Positions 24,160 through 35,043 of a stretch of 64,000 nucleotides of DNA are shown here, piece after piece. Within the stretch, counting starts at the first letter, position 1; the number at the start of each line of letters is the position of its first letter. The stretch covers positions 1-64,000 of the forward strand of contig CM041203.1 of NCBI GenBank assembly GCA_023078555.1. Direction: 5' to 3'. Source of the stretch: Ulva prolifera (Eukaryota > Chlorophyta > Ulvophyceae > Ulvales > Ulvaceae). The position numbers and the translations under genes are program-made. A model generated the notes under the pieces. It worked only from the letters and a program-made list of their open reading frames with translations. It was not told the DNA's origin and ran no database searches.

Positions 24160-25587
24160 GACGTCTGAGAAGACACTGCCGAAGCCGGTACGACGCACAA
24201 GTCGGTGAGAACACATAAGCATGCCAGATCTAATGCATGCCTGCTCCGCAACTCCATGATCCGAACTCATTTTGGAATGTATGTCCAGGCACTGCGTGTG
24301 CCGACAACCAGTCGCCCTTACATGCGGGTAGCCTCGCTTGAAGTGCGTGAGCGGTGACGTCCAACATGATTCAGCAGTTGCCTGCTTTATCATGCCGGGT
24401 TGAAGGCTTCAAGGATGCAAAGGCCCGCGGGGCCAACCAGCAGTCAGCCGCGGCGAGATGAAATATCGCGGAGGGCACCTGTGTGCCTGACTCACGGATG
24501 GCGGCCCAGTCAACCGAGCAGTGGGAGGATGCAGGCATTCTCGGTAACAGCACAGCCAAGCACGCTGCATTGTTTGGCACCACTGGGTGCAACAAATGTC
24601 CGACGGCAGAATTTCTCACCCCTTTTTGAGTGCATGCTTACCCCTGCTGCTACCACAACACGCGTCGCCAGTATCTCGCCTGACGTCCCTTCGTTAGCGT
24701 GCCCGGGTTGCTATGACCATCTGCATTGCTGATAACCCCTTAGTTGAGCACCGTGTTCTCCTGTTGAGCCGGAAGACCAGTCTACACTGGCTGGCGCTTG
24801 GTTTGGTCTGCGAAGCCGTCGACGTGAAGAACACTGCTTTCTCAACAGCTTGGTGCGTCCGAGGGACTAGCGTTAAAAAACTGCACACAGAAGCCAATAT
24901 TCAGCTGTCGCACCTCTGATACGTAGGTTTGACTGGTTGTCTTTTGGTCCTCCTTGTGGGTGACGTGTGCAGGGAGAACACACGCCACCAAGGCTTGTCC
25001 CTGTTGTGTGCACGGCAATCTGAACGCGCATGCGTGCTGTTTAAAAATTCTGTTATATATTTGAAAGTGTTTTATGTAGCTGAACATATTGATCCTGCGA
25101 ATGTTTGACGCTTGGTACGTGTTCCGCAGCGCTCGGTCGAATGATCGGATGCTGGTTCCCCGCATGCAGCACGTCGCCCGTGTCCAGTCCGGACCACAGA
25201 TTGCAAACTATCTATGCGATTTTTTTTGCAATGCTGAGCCATGCGCCAGCCCTTGTATGATTGCCACGTCATGATTCTGCTGCCTTGCGATATCAGCTCC
25301 TGGATCCAGGTGGATACCACTTCAAGGTCCCTGGCAGTAACGGAAGGCCCACTGCAATCCATATTTATATTTTATCCGCGCATTAGGTCTTCATTGCATT
25401 TCCCCTGCCCATGAGCCGCGCGACTTCAATTGGACCCTGCTTGTGCTTGTTGTTGCGGTGATACCATCAGTTGGCGTAAGGCCTTGTTTTTACGATCGAG
25501 TCGCACAGCTGTTTGGTTAAGTTTGGCGTTTCGTCAGGAGTGTTGCGCTGCTCAAATGTCATGAGGTCACTGTCTTGCAGGCAACCC
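24160..25587. other. Intergenic stretch without a supported gene
   Basis: The open frames on both strands are short and show no motif. A plus-strand acceptor-like CTTGCAG near 25580 precedes the next gene, so an untranslated or short coding exon of that gene may lie here. Nothing else is seen. Confidence 0.4.
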
Positions 25588-26380
25588 ATGAACTCCAGCC
25601 GAAAAGGGCGGCGGAGTCAAAGCAACAGAAAGAAGATATCGGACACGACTGGCCTTTCGTTATTTATCAGGCAGCCACCACCAGAGCAGACGTCGTCCCG
25701 GGCGCGAAATCGCAGCGCTGCCGGCGCAATGGCTTCCCGAGGTCGTGGCAGTGGTGTCCGAGCTCTGCCAGAACAGCGGTCGGCTCCATCAAGTGCTCCA
25801 AAGATTCAGGAATCCGGGCTTCTGGGAATGAGTGGCGGTGTCACAGCTCTGACTCCACAGGATGCTGATGTGGACGCCATACTGAGTCGTGGCGGCCTTC
25901 GCTTGATGCAGAATATGTCAGTGTACCTGACGCGTGACGAGCAGATAATATTTGCTGACTTATCTTCTGGCATGGCCGCCTTGGTAACTGGTGTTTCTAA
26001 GGTCGGCGACACGGAATTGACCATCATCTCGGGTGCGTACCTCGGCTGTCGTCACGTTTTGCAGGTTTGAATTTTCGAGCGGTTGATGCCACGCCATCTG
26101 GCAGCAGCGCCAGCCAGCAACAGTATCGTATAAACATCTTCTAATTTGAATGACCTGGTGTAGAGGCACAAAAGGCAATTCAGGGAGCCGCGGCTGCTCA
26201 AGGTCAGCAAGCAGGGCCTCTGACTTGTGCCGCGGACGGAATCCCGATGCCAGCAGCACCTGTACCACCTGATACGAAAGGCAACGCCAAAGTTGCAGTT
26301 AAGGCGGAAGCGGAAGCTGATCTGGGCCTCGGGACGTTAGAAGGTGCTCTCGCGGGTCTGTTGGCGCTGAAGAATGGCCA
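25588..26380 (+). CDS. Unidentified protein, N-terminal basic and Ser-rich region
   Basis: An open block from MNSSRKGRRSQSN runs to a donor at 26032 and joins in phase to 26065-26122. A third open block, about 26163-26380, encodes an Ala/Gln-rich part and LEGALAGLLALKNGQ before a GTCTGT donor; the phase into this block is not resolved. The first block contains VTALTPQDADVDAILSRGG and IIFADLSSGMAALVTGVSK followed by IISG, which loosely recalls the N-terminal propeller of BBS2, though too little aligns to name it. The gene runs toward the 100-N gap, which may hide its end. A weak call. Confidence 0.3.
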
Positions 26381-26437
26381 GGTCTGTTCTTGCCGGTCCA
26401 GTGCCATCACATCGAGGTTCCACGTTGGCCTCGGGAA

Positions 26438-26537
26438 NNNNNNNNNNNNNNNNNNNNNNNNNNNNNNNNNNNNNNNNNNNNNNNNNNNNNNNNNNNNNNN
26501 NNNNNNNNNNNNNNNNNNNNNNNNNNNNNNNNNNNNN
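26438..26537. other. Assembly gap of 100 N
   Basis: One hundred unknown bases, a common placeholder length for a scaffold gap of unknown true size. It lies between the 3' parts of a plus-strand and a minus-strand gene, so both annotations may be cut short here. Confidence 1.
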
Positions 26538-28905
26538 GCACCTCATCATTGCCATGGCGCGGTGACGTCTGTCAGATGTGACAACTTCTGCAGAGTATCC
26601 ATGCATATCAGCAAAAACAGAGTGCTGGTGGTATGCCTCTGCCAGCATACACTTTGTCGGTTTCAAGGGCCGCTCCTTGTCTGGCTGCACATTCACTGTA
26701 ACCTGAAAACACAAGGTCAGCGTTCCAAAGATCAGATCTTGGTAGGCTGGCAAGAGCACCCTGGTTGTATGATGGCTGCCAATTCTGATACCATAATAGC
26801 TCACCATGGCACGTATTCGCTTCAGCCTTGACTCGCGCGCTTGCTCTTCAGCTCTCTGGGCCTGCAACTGCAACTTTTTCTCGGCTTGCTTCTCGCAGGC
26901 CACCTTGTCCCTAAATCTCACTCTCATCGCGTTCTGCAGCCTTTGAGGTTGCCTTCGCAGTTCTGCCATCTTCAAGCTCTCCATTGCAGCTCGCCGATCA
27001 GCTGCTGCATGGCTGGCCAGACGCTGGCGTTGTACCTGCACCTTGAGTTTGCTCACCTCATGCTTCTGGATCATGGCGTCCTTTTGCGCGCGTGCTGCTG
27101 CGGCTGCTCTCGCTTGGTTTGAGGCCTCCGCCACCTGCTTTTCCAATTGCACGTGCTCATGTACTTGGCAGCATTGTTCATGCTGCAGATGCGCTCGCTG
27201 CTTTGCTACTTCAGCCTCCACCACCTGGACACTTACCTGCCTGTATGGTTTCCATCATGATCAAGAACACTAGTCAATGCACGGTATGGTGTTGAGATTG
27301 AAGACCTTGGCGCTAAACAGGGCATGTTGCATCGCCCCTGCCTCACTTTCCAACAACAGCTGCTCACACTCCTCAGCGACTGCGCTGTGCTGCCTCATCC
27401 ACATCTGGGCCAATTCCCTGCACTTGATTTTGCAAGTGTAATCCTGCCAGACCTTCCTGTCCATGCGACGTATCTCGGACAGACTCTTGCCTGGCATGCG
27501 GTGCTGGACAGCATCCAAGATCTCTCCCCTGGTCGCTGATGGTTTTATGCTGCACAGAATACAACATGCGCTCGACCGCTTGCTGTTATAAGCGCGGCCA
27601 TGCCGCGAAGATGTCAGCACGTAGACACCAACTCCAATCCCACCTGTTCACCACTTGTACCATTGCAGCATGAAATGCTGATTCATCATCTTGATTCCAG
27701 GGCACATCACGCTGGGTTTGGGCCAGGCCTTCCAATGCTTTCTGCGCCGCTTTGTGGAAGTTGCCATGCAACGCTTGAAACGCGTCTTGCACACATGCAT
27801 GCGCCTCTACTGTCGCCAGCTTGTGCCTGGTAGACTCACAGCCGATCAGCACAAGCATTATGAAAGTTGACAGCTGGGCAGCAGAGGCAGCAGCACACTT
27901 GGCACACAGTTCCATTGCTTCATCTGCTGCCTCGTTTTGCCATTGCTGACGTCGTGGATCATGATCACGAAAGTGGCCATTTCCATCAGCCTCACTGTTC
28001 GGGCCGCTTGCACTACATTGTGCTTGCTGTGGCAGATGTTCTGTCGCAGCTCCTGCATGCATGTCCATTGAATCCTGAAGCCATTGAATCCCAGCAGCTA
28101 TAAACGTTGCCGGTCCACAACTGTGTTGTTTCATCTTCAGACACGGAAACGGTGCATAGCTGTGTAACCAAAGATGAGCGAAGCCCCTTGCTCAACCTAC
28201 CATGGTGATCAGACTCGAAACTCTGCGAAGCATGATCCACGCTTGAGAATCGTGCCAGGTCTAGCAGATTCCACCACCCTGGAGTATGCTTGTCATCTTG
28301 TGTCGCTTGGTGATGCCTTTGCCTGGAAGTGGCGATCAGTGTGGTTCTGACACACATGGAGTGCCACTGACGCCATGTATGATACATAGATGCTCACAGC
28401 GCACTTGATTTCATGCTGCAATGAAGCAGCCTGCTGTTCTAGAGTAGCTGCAAGCTGTACTTCGTGCCTAGCCAACGATGCAGCCTGTCCTGGTTCGAAG
28501 TGACCTGCTTTGGCACGTTCCTTGATACATTGCCTGTTCATGCGGAGGTGCGTCTCATCAGTATGGGCCTCCTCCAAGTTCTGTCTGTACTGTGATGCGT
28601 CTGCAGATGGCAGCCAAGAGACTGCCATGCACTCAAATCGCTTCTGCACATCATCCTCCAAGCTTCTTTCCTGCTGCCTGAGCATGCGCTCATCTTCAAG
28701 CCATGCTGATTTCCCAGCCTTTACATTCTGCCTGCTCCTCTGTTTACGTACGAAGGCATTGAGAAACTGGGCCTGCAGAAGCAAAAACAATCTATGTGTT
28801 TTCCAGAAGCTGTGTCAATTCCGCAAACACTTCGGCTGTCAGCAACCTATGACCTTCTCAGATAGGTCTGCACAAGCTTTGAGTGTCCCTGGATCATCTT
28901 CCATA
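26538..28905 (-). CDS. Coiled-coil protein, possibly CCDC112/CCDC148-like
   Basis: Several minus-strand open blocks with splice signals encode a Gln-, Glu- and Ala-rich coiled-coil protein. A possible start MEDDPGTLKACADLSEK (about 28905) ends at a GTCATA donor. Next come an exon near 28772-28300 (AQFLNAFVRKQRSRQN, RQQERSLEDDVQKRF), a block near 28134-27640, and a block near 27570-27290 containing MPGKSLSEIRRMDRKVWQDY and CRELAQMW. A strongly coiled block, about 27236-26813, ends at CATG|GTGAGC, and a last exon from about 26702 contains PDKERPLKPTKCML and runs into the N gap. The order of a short helical H/D-x-W-Y-type segment followed by long coiled coil and a DPERLL.PT-like tail resembles the CCDC112/CCDC148 group, linked to cilia or centrioles in animals. 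That assignment is tentative. The C-terminus is lost in the gap. Confidence 0.45.
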
Positions 28906-29364
28906 CTTTCGCTGACGTCCGTGGAAGCATGTGCTGCTTTCTAGATGGGAATCTTGCACCGGTCAGAATATTGGCGATCATCGCGACTTGCGGCTATGGA
29001 CCTTCGACAGTATGATGCTTCGCATGTTTCCGGCGAGCTCGAAGCAGTCGCATCAGCTGGCACTGAAGAAATAATGGTTGTGAACGCCGGCGACTTGTGT
29101 GTTTTCGAAACAGCACCCCGTTCGCCACTTGCACACCGTTCCGGAGCTCCGCGGAGGTAATCTTCTTTTGAAAAATCCGTGGCGTCAGTATGGACACTGA
29201 AGTGCAGCTTGCCATCCCGATCGTAATTGCGAGTTAGCGTGAGATAACCTGAATGTGGACAAGTAGCCGTGGATGCAAGCGGGCGGGCTTTGATCACAAA
29301 GCTCAAGTTATCGTGCACGTTTCAATCGCATTTGGAAGTGAGCGGCCATCGACCATCTGCAAAA
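28906..29364. promoter_or_regulatory. Divergent upstream region of the coiled-coil gene and SAE1
   Basis: The two starts face away from each other across about 460 bases, so this stretch probably holds both promoters. Open frames of about 70-125 codons on both strands reach into it; one on the minus strand (to 29318) could be a 5' exon of the coiled-coil gene, but I find no convincing junction. Confidence 0.3.
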
Positions 29365-30339
29365 ATGGCAGAACTTACCGATGAGCAAGCTGCGATATAT
29401 GATCGTCAGATTCGTATTTGGGGTGCCGGTGTGCAGAGGCGCCTGATGGACGCGAAGGTGCTGATTCTGGGATGTACCCCCCTTGCCGCAGAAGTCACCA
29501 AGAATTTCATTCTAGCCGGAGTTGGATCTCTGACACTAATAGACGATGCACCTGCCGAAGAAGCACCGATGACATTCTTGTCAATGCATGGCTCAAGTGC
29601 TGGTGAGACGGGCACCACTGCAGCTTTGTATGCAGCTGGGTTGCAGGAGATGAATCCAATGGTGCAAGTTTCATCATATAAGGGGAAAGCAAATGTCCTG
29701 CCAGACAAGGAGTTTCTGGCAGGCTTCAATTTGCTCTTGTGCTTTGGCCAGGACTGTGCATTCTTAGCTGATGCAAATGATTTATGCCGAGAATGCAAAG
29801 TGAAGTTTATGTGTGCTGTGAGCCAGGGTCCTGTAGTCTGGGGCTTTGCTGATCTCATTGCGCATGAATGCTCATTGAACATTGACCAGAGTGCTGAAGC
29901 GGGCAATCGGCATGTGTCACTTGAGTATGCGCCCATGCGTGAAGTTGTAGGCAAGTCTTGGACAGCAATGCCACGCCTCGATCAGAGGCAGGTTCACGGT
30001 TTCCTTGGGCCATGGACAGTCATCGCCCAGTTTGAGATGGGGGTGAAGAGGCAATTGCAGCCCGCCGATTTTGCCCAAATTGAGAAAAGGGGACAAAAAC
30101 GCATGTCGGAGCAAAAGTGCCCAAGCAAGTTCTGGAATGCAGACATGGTTGCACAGTATTGCTCTAGCACTGGCGAATTTGCGCCCGCCAATGCTATAGC
30201 GGGGGGTTTCCTTGCGAACGATGTAGTGCGGGTGGTTTCACAAGTCGGACTGCCCATGTACAATGTCTTCCTGTACAATATAGTCGACAATGTCGCACAG
30301 GTGCAGAATCTGTCTGGAGGTAAGAGTGTTCACTCCTGA
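29365..30339 (+). CDS. SAE1: SUMO-activating enzyme E1 subunit 1 (SAE1/AOS1)
   Basis: A single-exon gene of 324 codons. SAE1 pairs with SAE2 (UBA2) to adenylate SUMO in the nucleus; SAE1 lacks the catalytic cysteine, which sits on the partner. The start chosen is MAELTDEQAAIYDRQIRIWG, the canonical beginning of the family; an in-frame ATG 32 codons upstream is less likely. The Rossmann part reads VLILGCTPLAAEVTKNFILA and GVGSLTLIDD. FNLLLCFGQD and the closing GGFLANDVVRVVSQVGLPMYNVFLYN complete the pseudo-E1 fold. Human SAE1 has 346 residues, so the length is normal. It is the only clearly identified multi-domain gene here with no intron apart from the PP2-A10-like gene, which could indicate retroposition; that is inference. 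Confidence 0.92.
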   Translation: MAELTDEQAAIYDRQIRIWGAGVQRRLMDAKVLILGCTPLAAEVTKNFILAGVGSLTLIDDAPAEEAPMTFLSMHGSSAGETGTTAALYAAGLQEMNPMVQVSSYKGKANVLPDKEFLAGFNLLLCFGQDCAFLADANDLCRECKVKFMCAVSQGPVVWGFADLIAHECSLNIDQSAEAGNRHVSLEYAPMREVVGKSWTAMPRLDQRQVHGFLGPWTVIAQFEMGVKRQLQPADFAQIEKRGQKRMSEQKCPSKFWNADMVAQYCSSTGEFAPANAIAGGFLANDVVRVVSQVGLPMYNVFLYNIVDNVAQVQNLSGGKSVHS

Positions 30340-31486
30340 TTAGGCAATGTAAGTCGAACCCTGTTTGGAGCGGGTCATGCGCAAGTCGCACATGGCATGT
30401 CGCCCCTATCCACCCAAGGCACAAAGCGATTGCACTTCCTACTACGAACAAAGTGCAATGTTCTGGGGGCATGACGCTGGCGTCCTCACAGTTCCCCATG
30501 CGAACATGCATGAATTGCCTGCTGACAAAAGTGCATTGCCTCGTTGTCACTTGGCCAGCCATATGGAACACATGTGAGTCCTTCACCATGGCCCGGAGCC
30601 AGCCCGGAGTACCTGATGGAGAGCCCACCCTACAGATGTGCAGCCTGAAGGGCGGTGATATTGCTCTGAAGAATGGGCGGCTGTCTGCCAATGCGCGGAC
30701 CTGATTTGACATGGACAGGACACACGAGCATTTGGCAAGCCAAACATGTATGCTGAGCATGAAAACCTTCGTCAGCAAATGTCACAGTATGATCGTCCAT
30801 CAAGAAGGCTTGGTGGATTTTGGGAAGATGCAGTGGAATCTCATGGCACTTGAGAGGGGGTGTAGCTAGGCGACTACAGGGTGAGGCATGCATATGGTGC
30901 TGTGGATCAGAGCCCATGCGACCGTTGGCAACATATCCGGTTCTAGGAACAAAACTTCAGAGACAGCGGTACGTGAGGGCAGTCTTTGACTTGAGCCTAA
31001 ACAGGCTGAAGCATATGAACCTCAGGCTTTCAAGGCAGTGCACACACGAGTGACATGCCCTGATCACGTCCGTAACCCCATGCGAGGTGACATCAGTATG
31101 TCAAGGTACGTCGAATGGAGACCGACAGCGGACGCGCGCAGCGCTTACAGCATGAAACGAAGACGTGCAACCTCCATGGAAACAAGGCCGTAGCGCACAG
31201 TCGTGTCAGCCCTCATGCATTGTGGGTTTCGGGCCCTCGAGGCGCGCTGGTACGCGCTTGAGCTCGAGTTTGAAACACTCCGCGCGAGCGACATATCATG
31301 AACAGTGCACTTGCCATGTGGGGCATCACTGACTCTCTGGTGTTTACGCACGACCGTTTTTTGTGATAGCTATCGTGCTACGGCGTATACGTGACTGCTA
31401 CATCGGCCGGACCAAGGCAGCATCGAGATTTGCGTGGTCTGCCCACAAGAACTGACCACTAGGTGCATCGTAGAGTGTTCATCGCT
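30340..31486. other. Intergenic stretch, SAE1 to RPA1
   Basis: No gene is supported. A minus-strand frame of 194 codons (30194-30778) overlaps the 3' end of SAE1 in antisense and is rich in Cys, His and Arg without a motif, so I treat it as chance. The right part should hold the RPA1 promoter. Confidence 0.45.
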
Positions 31487-34400
31487 ATGTCTGCTGGGGT
31501 TGTTAAGGGTAGCCTCAAGAAGGCTATTGCTAACGAGCTCGATGGCGAGGCGACATTTGTGGTGCGCTTCACACCGTCTCGCGAAATCTTGGGTTTTAAA
31601 CATTCGGTAGTTACCTCCTAGTGCACTGGCTGCATCCACTTTACTGATGTTCACGCATGTAAACTCGCGAAATCGCCTGGATTGTTTACCTTCCGCTGGG
31701 AGATGTCGTAGCAGAGCTGGCATGACTCGCCTGGCGTAGCCGAAATGAATTTTTACAGCGTTGGACAGTTGTAGGTGTCAGGTCTACAAAAAAAAGTCAT
31801 CGGAGGGGGCGAGAGACTGGTGGGTGCCATCAGCGACACAGACAGCAGTATTCATGTTGGCTTCACATCTCGACTGGTTGCCGATTACAACTCCGGAAAC
31901 TTGAAGAACAATGATGTCGTGAAGACCACAAATTGGCAAGTCAGCGTAGTCAATGGTGCACCCAAGATGATGTTGCTTGATGCCAGCGTTGTCGGCAAAT
32001 ACGATGGTATTGTGCCTGATGTGCCCCAGAACCAGCAACAGCAGGCGCCATCAGCACCTTCAAGCACACCACTGTCTCACAGAGATCCAGTGTCACCTTC
32101 TGAGTAAGCTTCCCTACTTGCATCAAGATATGTGTTGTACTGCTTGATTGTGGGTTCATTGCTGTCCTGCAGTGCAATCTGTCCACATCTGCTTCGCTTT
32201 GCAGGATGCCCATGACCCCAGTGCCTGAAAGCACGTCATTCCAGTTCCCCCAGACACCTGGCTCTGCAATGCAAACACCACCAATGGGTTTTGCCACACG
32301 CTCTGGGATAGAGAACCAGCAGAAACAGCCAGGCAGCACTCTTCCGGTTGCCACAGGCAAAGTGTTGCACAAGCCTCTTAGTGCATTGAATCCTTATCAG
32401 GGTAAATGGACAATCAAGGTGAAAATCGATGCAAAGCAGCCATTGAAGAGCTCGACTATCAAAGGGGAGCCTACAAGCATACTGAGTGTGGTTCTGGTCG
32501 ACAGCGAGGTACGTTGTAGACAGCACCGATGCGATATTGTGACGTTGAGATTGCGGCCTGAGCTGGGAATGACAGTTTGTCACCATTGGAATTCAGAGAT
32601 TGTGGGAATGGTCATCTGATAATTCATAACAGCCCTGCAGTTTGGCTGTGCCAGGATGCTCAAACAGCGCCTGCACGAAATTGAATCGTGTTGACTCTCG
32701 AGGGCCTCAAGCACATAGCCGTGCGTCAATCAGATGGAACCAATATCTGACCTCTTTCATCTTTGTAGGGTAGCCAAATTGAAGCTACATTCTGGCGTGA
32801 ATTGGCACAGCAGATGGACACAACTCTCGTGCAAGGAAAGGTTTACTACATGTCGAATGGTGCTGTGGCACCAGCCAACCGAAAGTACTCCACTACTGGC
32901 CATGATTATCGCATCAACTTCAATGAGAAGACCGTCGTCCAAGAAGCACCCAGCGAGGTATGTATTCGTGGTGCAGTGTGACAGCTTGAAAGCTGCAAGT
33001 AGCACATTGCCACGGCATGAGGCGCTGTATGAAAGTATGCTTTGGCTGATACAGGATGGTGACAAAATGAAGGCCAAGTGCAACTTCGTGAAAGTGGATT
33101 GCTTAGCCACTAGAATTGGGAAGAAGCTGCCTGTGGACTTGGTTGGCATTGTTACAGATGTTGGGTCCCTGGGCCGCATCAAGCGCCAGCATGATGGCAC
33201 GGAGTTCGTAAGACGGTGTGTCTGCCTGTCAGTGGACAGCCTCCACGCTGGCTGATTGAATCTTGGATACAGTTGTGGAAGTGGCGTATCATTATTCAAT
33301 TGCAGTGTCCTGAAAGGTATCCTCACCTAAGCCTGTGCACCGTGCCTGCACACAGACGTCCACCCCTTGCTGTTCTGCCACCAGAGCTCACTGGTCAGTC
33401 TGGTTGCAGCCGTTCTCATACCAGAACTCGTCGCCGTGTTGGTGTCAAGGCCCCAAGAGGTCGCAGTCCACAACATCAGTCATCGCAGGCATGATCCAGG
33501 GTCTTGTCTTGGTCTCATCATCAGAGAATTGTTTTTGTGCAGTGATATCACAGTTGTGGATGACTCGCGCCAGTCGGTGATGGTCACGCTGTGGCGAGAT
33601 CAGGCAGAGACGGTCGGGGCACAGCTGGAGGGACTAACAAATCCAGTGATGGTGATGACCAAGATGCGCATCGGAGACTTCAATGGAGTGAGTGTGTCGT
33701 CATCATATGCAAGCCGATTTGAAATTAACCCGGAGGGGTATACTGAAGTCAAGGCTCTGCAAGACTGGTGGGCAGCCGAGGGCTCCAGCCTGACAATTGC
33801 CCCTGCTGGTGCGAATCCCACCTGTGGCCAAAGAGGGCATGCTATCACTGTGTTAGTGCAGTCATTGTGCCCAGCACCGCACGACCTGCAGAGGCCTCAG
33901 CACTGATGGCATAGCAGATTTTTGTAGCTTGCTTCCTCAAACAGCCTGCCGCACATATTTCAATCTAAAAACGTCCCTGGAATTTTCATCGCTGTTGCTG
34001 TGGACTGCAGGTGACTCGGTGAGCCGTGGTGGAGTAACCAAGTTGAGCAAGTACATGCCGCTTGCAGCAGTCGTGCCAGAGCATACTCTGTCAGCAGATG
34101 ACCCGCCGATCTTTGCCACTGCAAACTGCCTCATTGCCAGGATTCCTGACAATCAGACACTCTATTACGAAGCTAATCCTGCCAACAATAAGAAGGTGAG
34201 CACCTTCATCTGGGATGTGGGCTGTTCTTAGCCCGAGGCTGGGCACAAGCTCTGTTGGTGCACGAAATTGTTGAGAGTGTCCACCGTCTGTTTGTGTTGC
34301 AGGTGGAGTCAAATGGCAGCGGTGGTTACACAGAGGTGGGTAGCGGGGAAGCTGTGGAGCGCATGCAGCGGCGTTACATCCTGACCGCAAGCGTGCTCGA

Positions 34401-34860
34401 TTTCTCGACAGAGCAGTCAGTAAATATTTTCAATGAACAGGCTGCTGTCATGCTGGGGATGAGTGCAGATCAGCTGCATGATCTCAAGGTGTGAATATTT
34501 TTTATTGGCTGATTGTGAGGGCCTCGAAGGCAGCCTTTGCCTGCCTCAGCCCATCATAGTGGTACCAAGTCACTTTTCGTTCTGAAACACATGCCTTTGG
34601 GGCATGCCACACCTTCGTGATACATCCGAATGCACTTCACTGGGTCTTGACGTATGCAGGAAAGCAACGGTGACGACCTCACAAAGGTCCTGGCTAAACC
34701 AGTACTCTCTGAATGGGTTCTGAATCTGATGGCCAAGCCCAGAGAGTACAATGGACAGACAAAAATGCGGCTGAACGTGAGATCAGCCCGCCCTATGGAG
34801 TGGGCTGCAGATTCTGCTCGCATGATCTCAAACATCCAGGACCTGCTACCAAAACCCTGA
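31487..34860 (+). CDS. RPA1: Replication protein A 70 kDa subunit (RPA1), zinc-ribbon cysteines absent
   Basis: This is the large subunit of the RPA trimer, which binds single-stranded DNA in replication and repair. Nine exons chain with agreeing phase: 31487-31606, 31775-32103, 32205-32508, 32769-32957, 33055-33215, 33543-33808, 34011-34195, 34303-34488 and 34660-34860, giving 646 residues (human 616). In order: the N-terminal OB fold (VIGGGERLVGAISD), a Gln/Pro/Thr linker, DBD-A (LNPYQGKWTIKVKI, GSQIEATFWRE, KVYYMSNGAV), DBD-B (VDLVGIVTDVGSL, DDSRQSVMVTLW, RIGDFNGVSVS) and DBD-C (FATANCLIARIPDNQTLYY, RRYILTASVLDF, QAAVMLGMSADQL), with a normal ending (RLNVRSARPMEWAADS). In DBD-C the usual four zinc-binding cysteines are missing: the ACP..CNKK region reads EANPANNKK, and the CEKC region reads TEVGSGEAVERM. 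This could be a diverged main RPA1 or one of several paralogs, as plants have. Confidence 0.93.
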
Positions 34861-35043
34861 CGAGATGGCAGCAGGGGTCCGCATTGAGCGGCTGATTTTT
34901 TGCACATTATGCATCAAGCTCGACCAAGCACGGGTCCTGAGTCGAAGGCTAGAAGCTTTGAGCACTGCATAAGTTTCTTTAGAATTCTGTAATGTCATTA
35001 TTCACTTACACGCGTTGCTGGCTTCCAGCAACACTATGCAACA

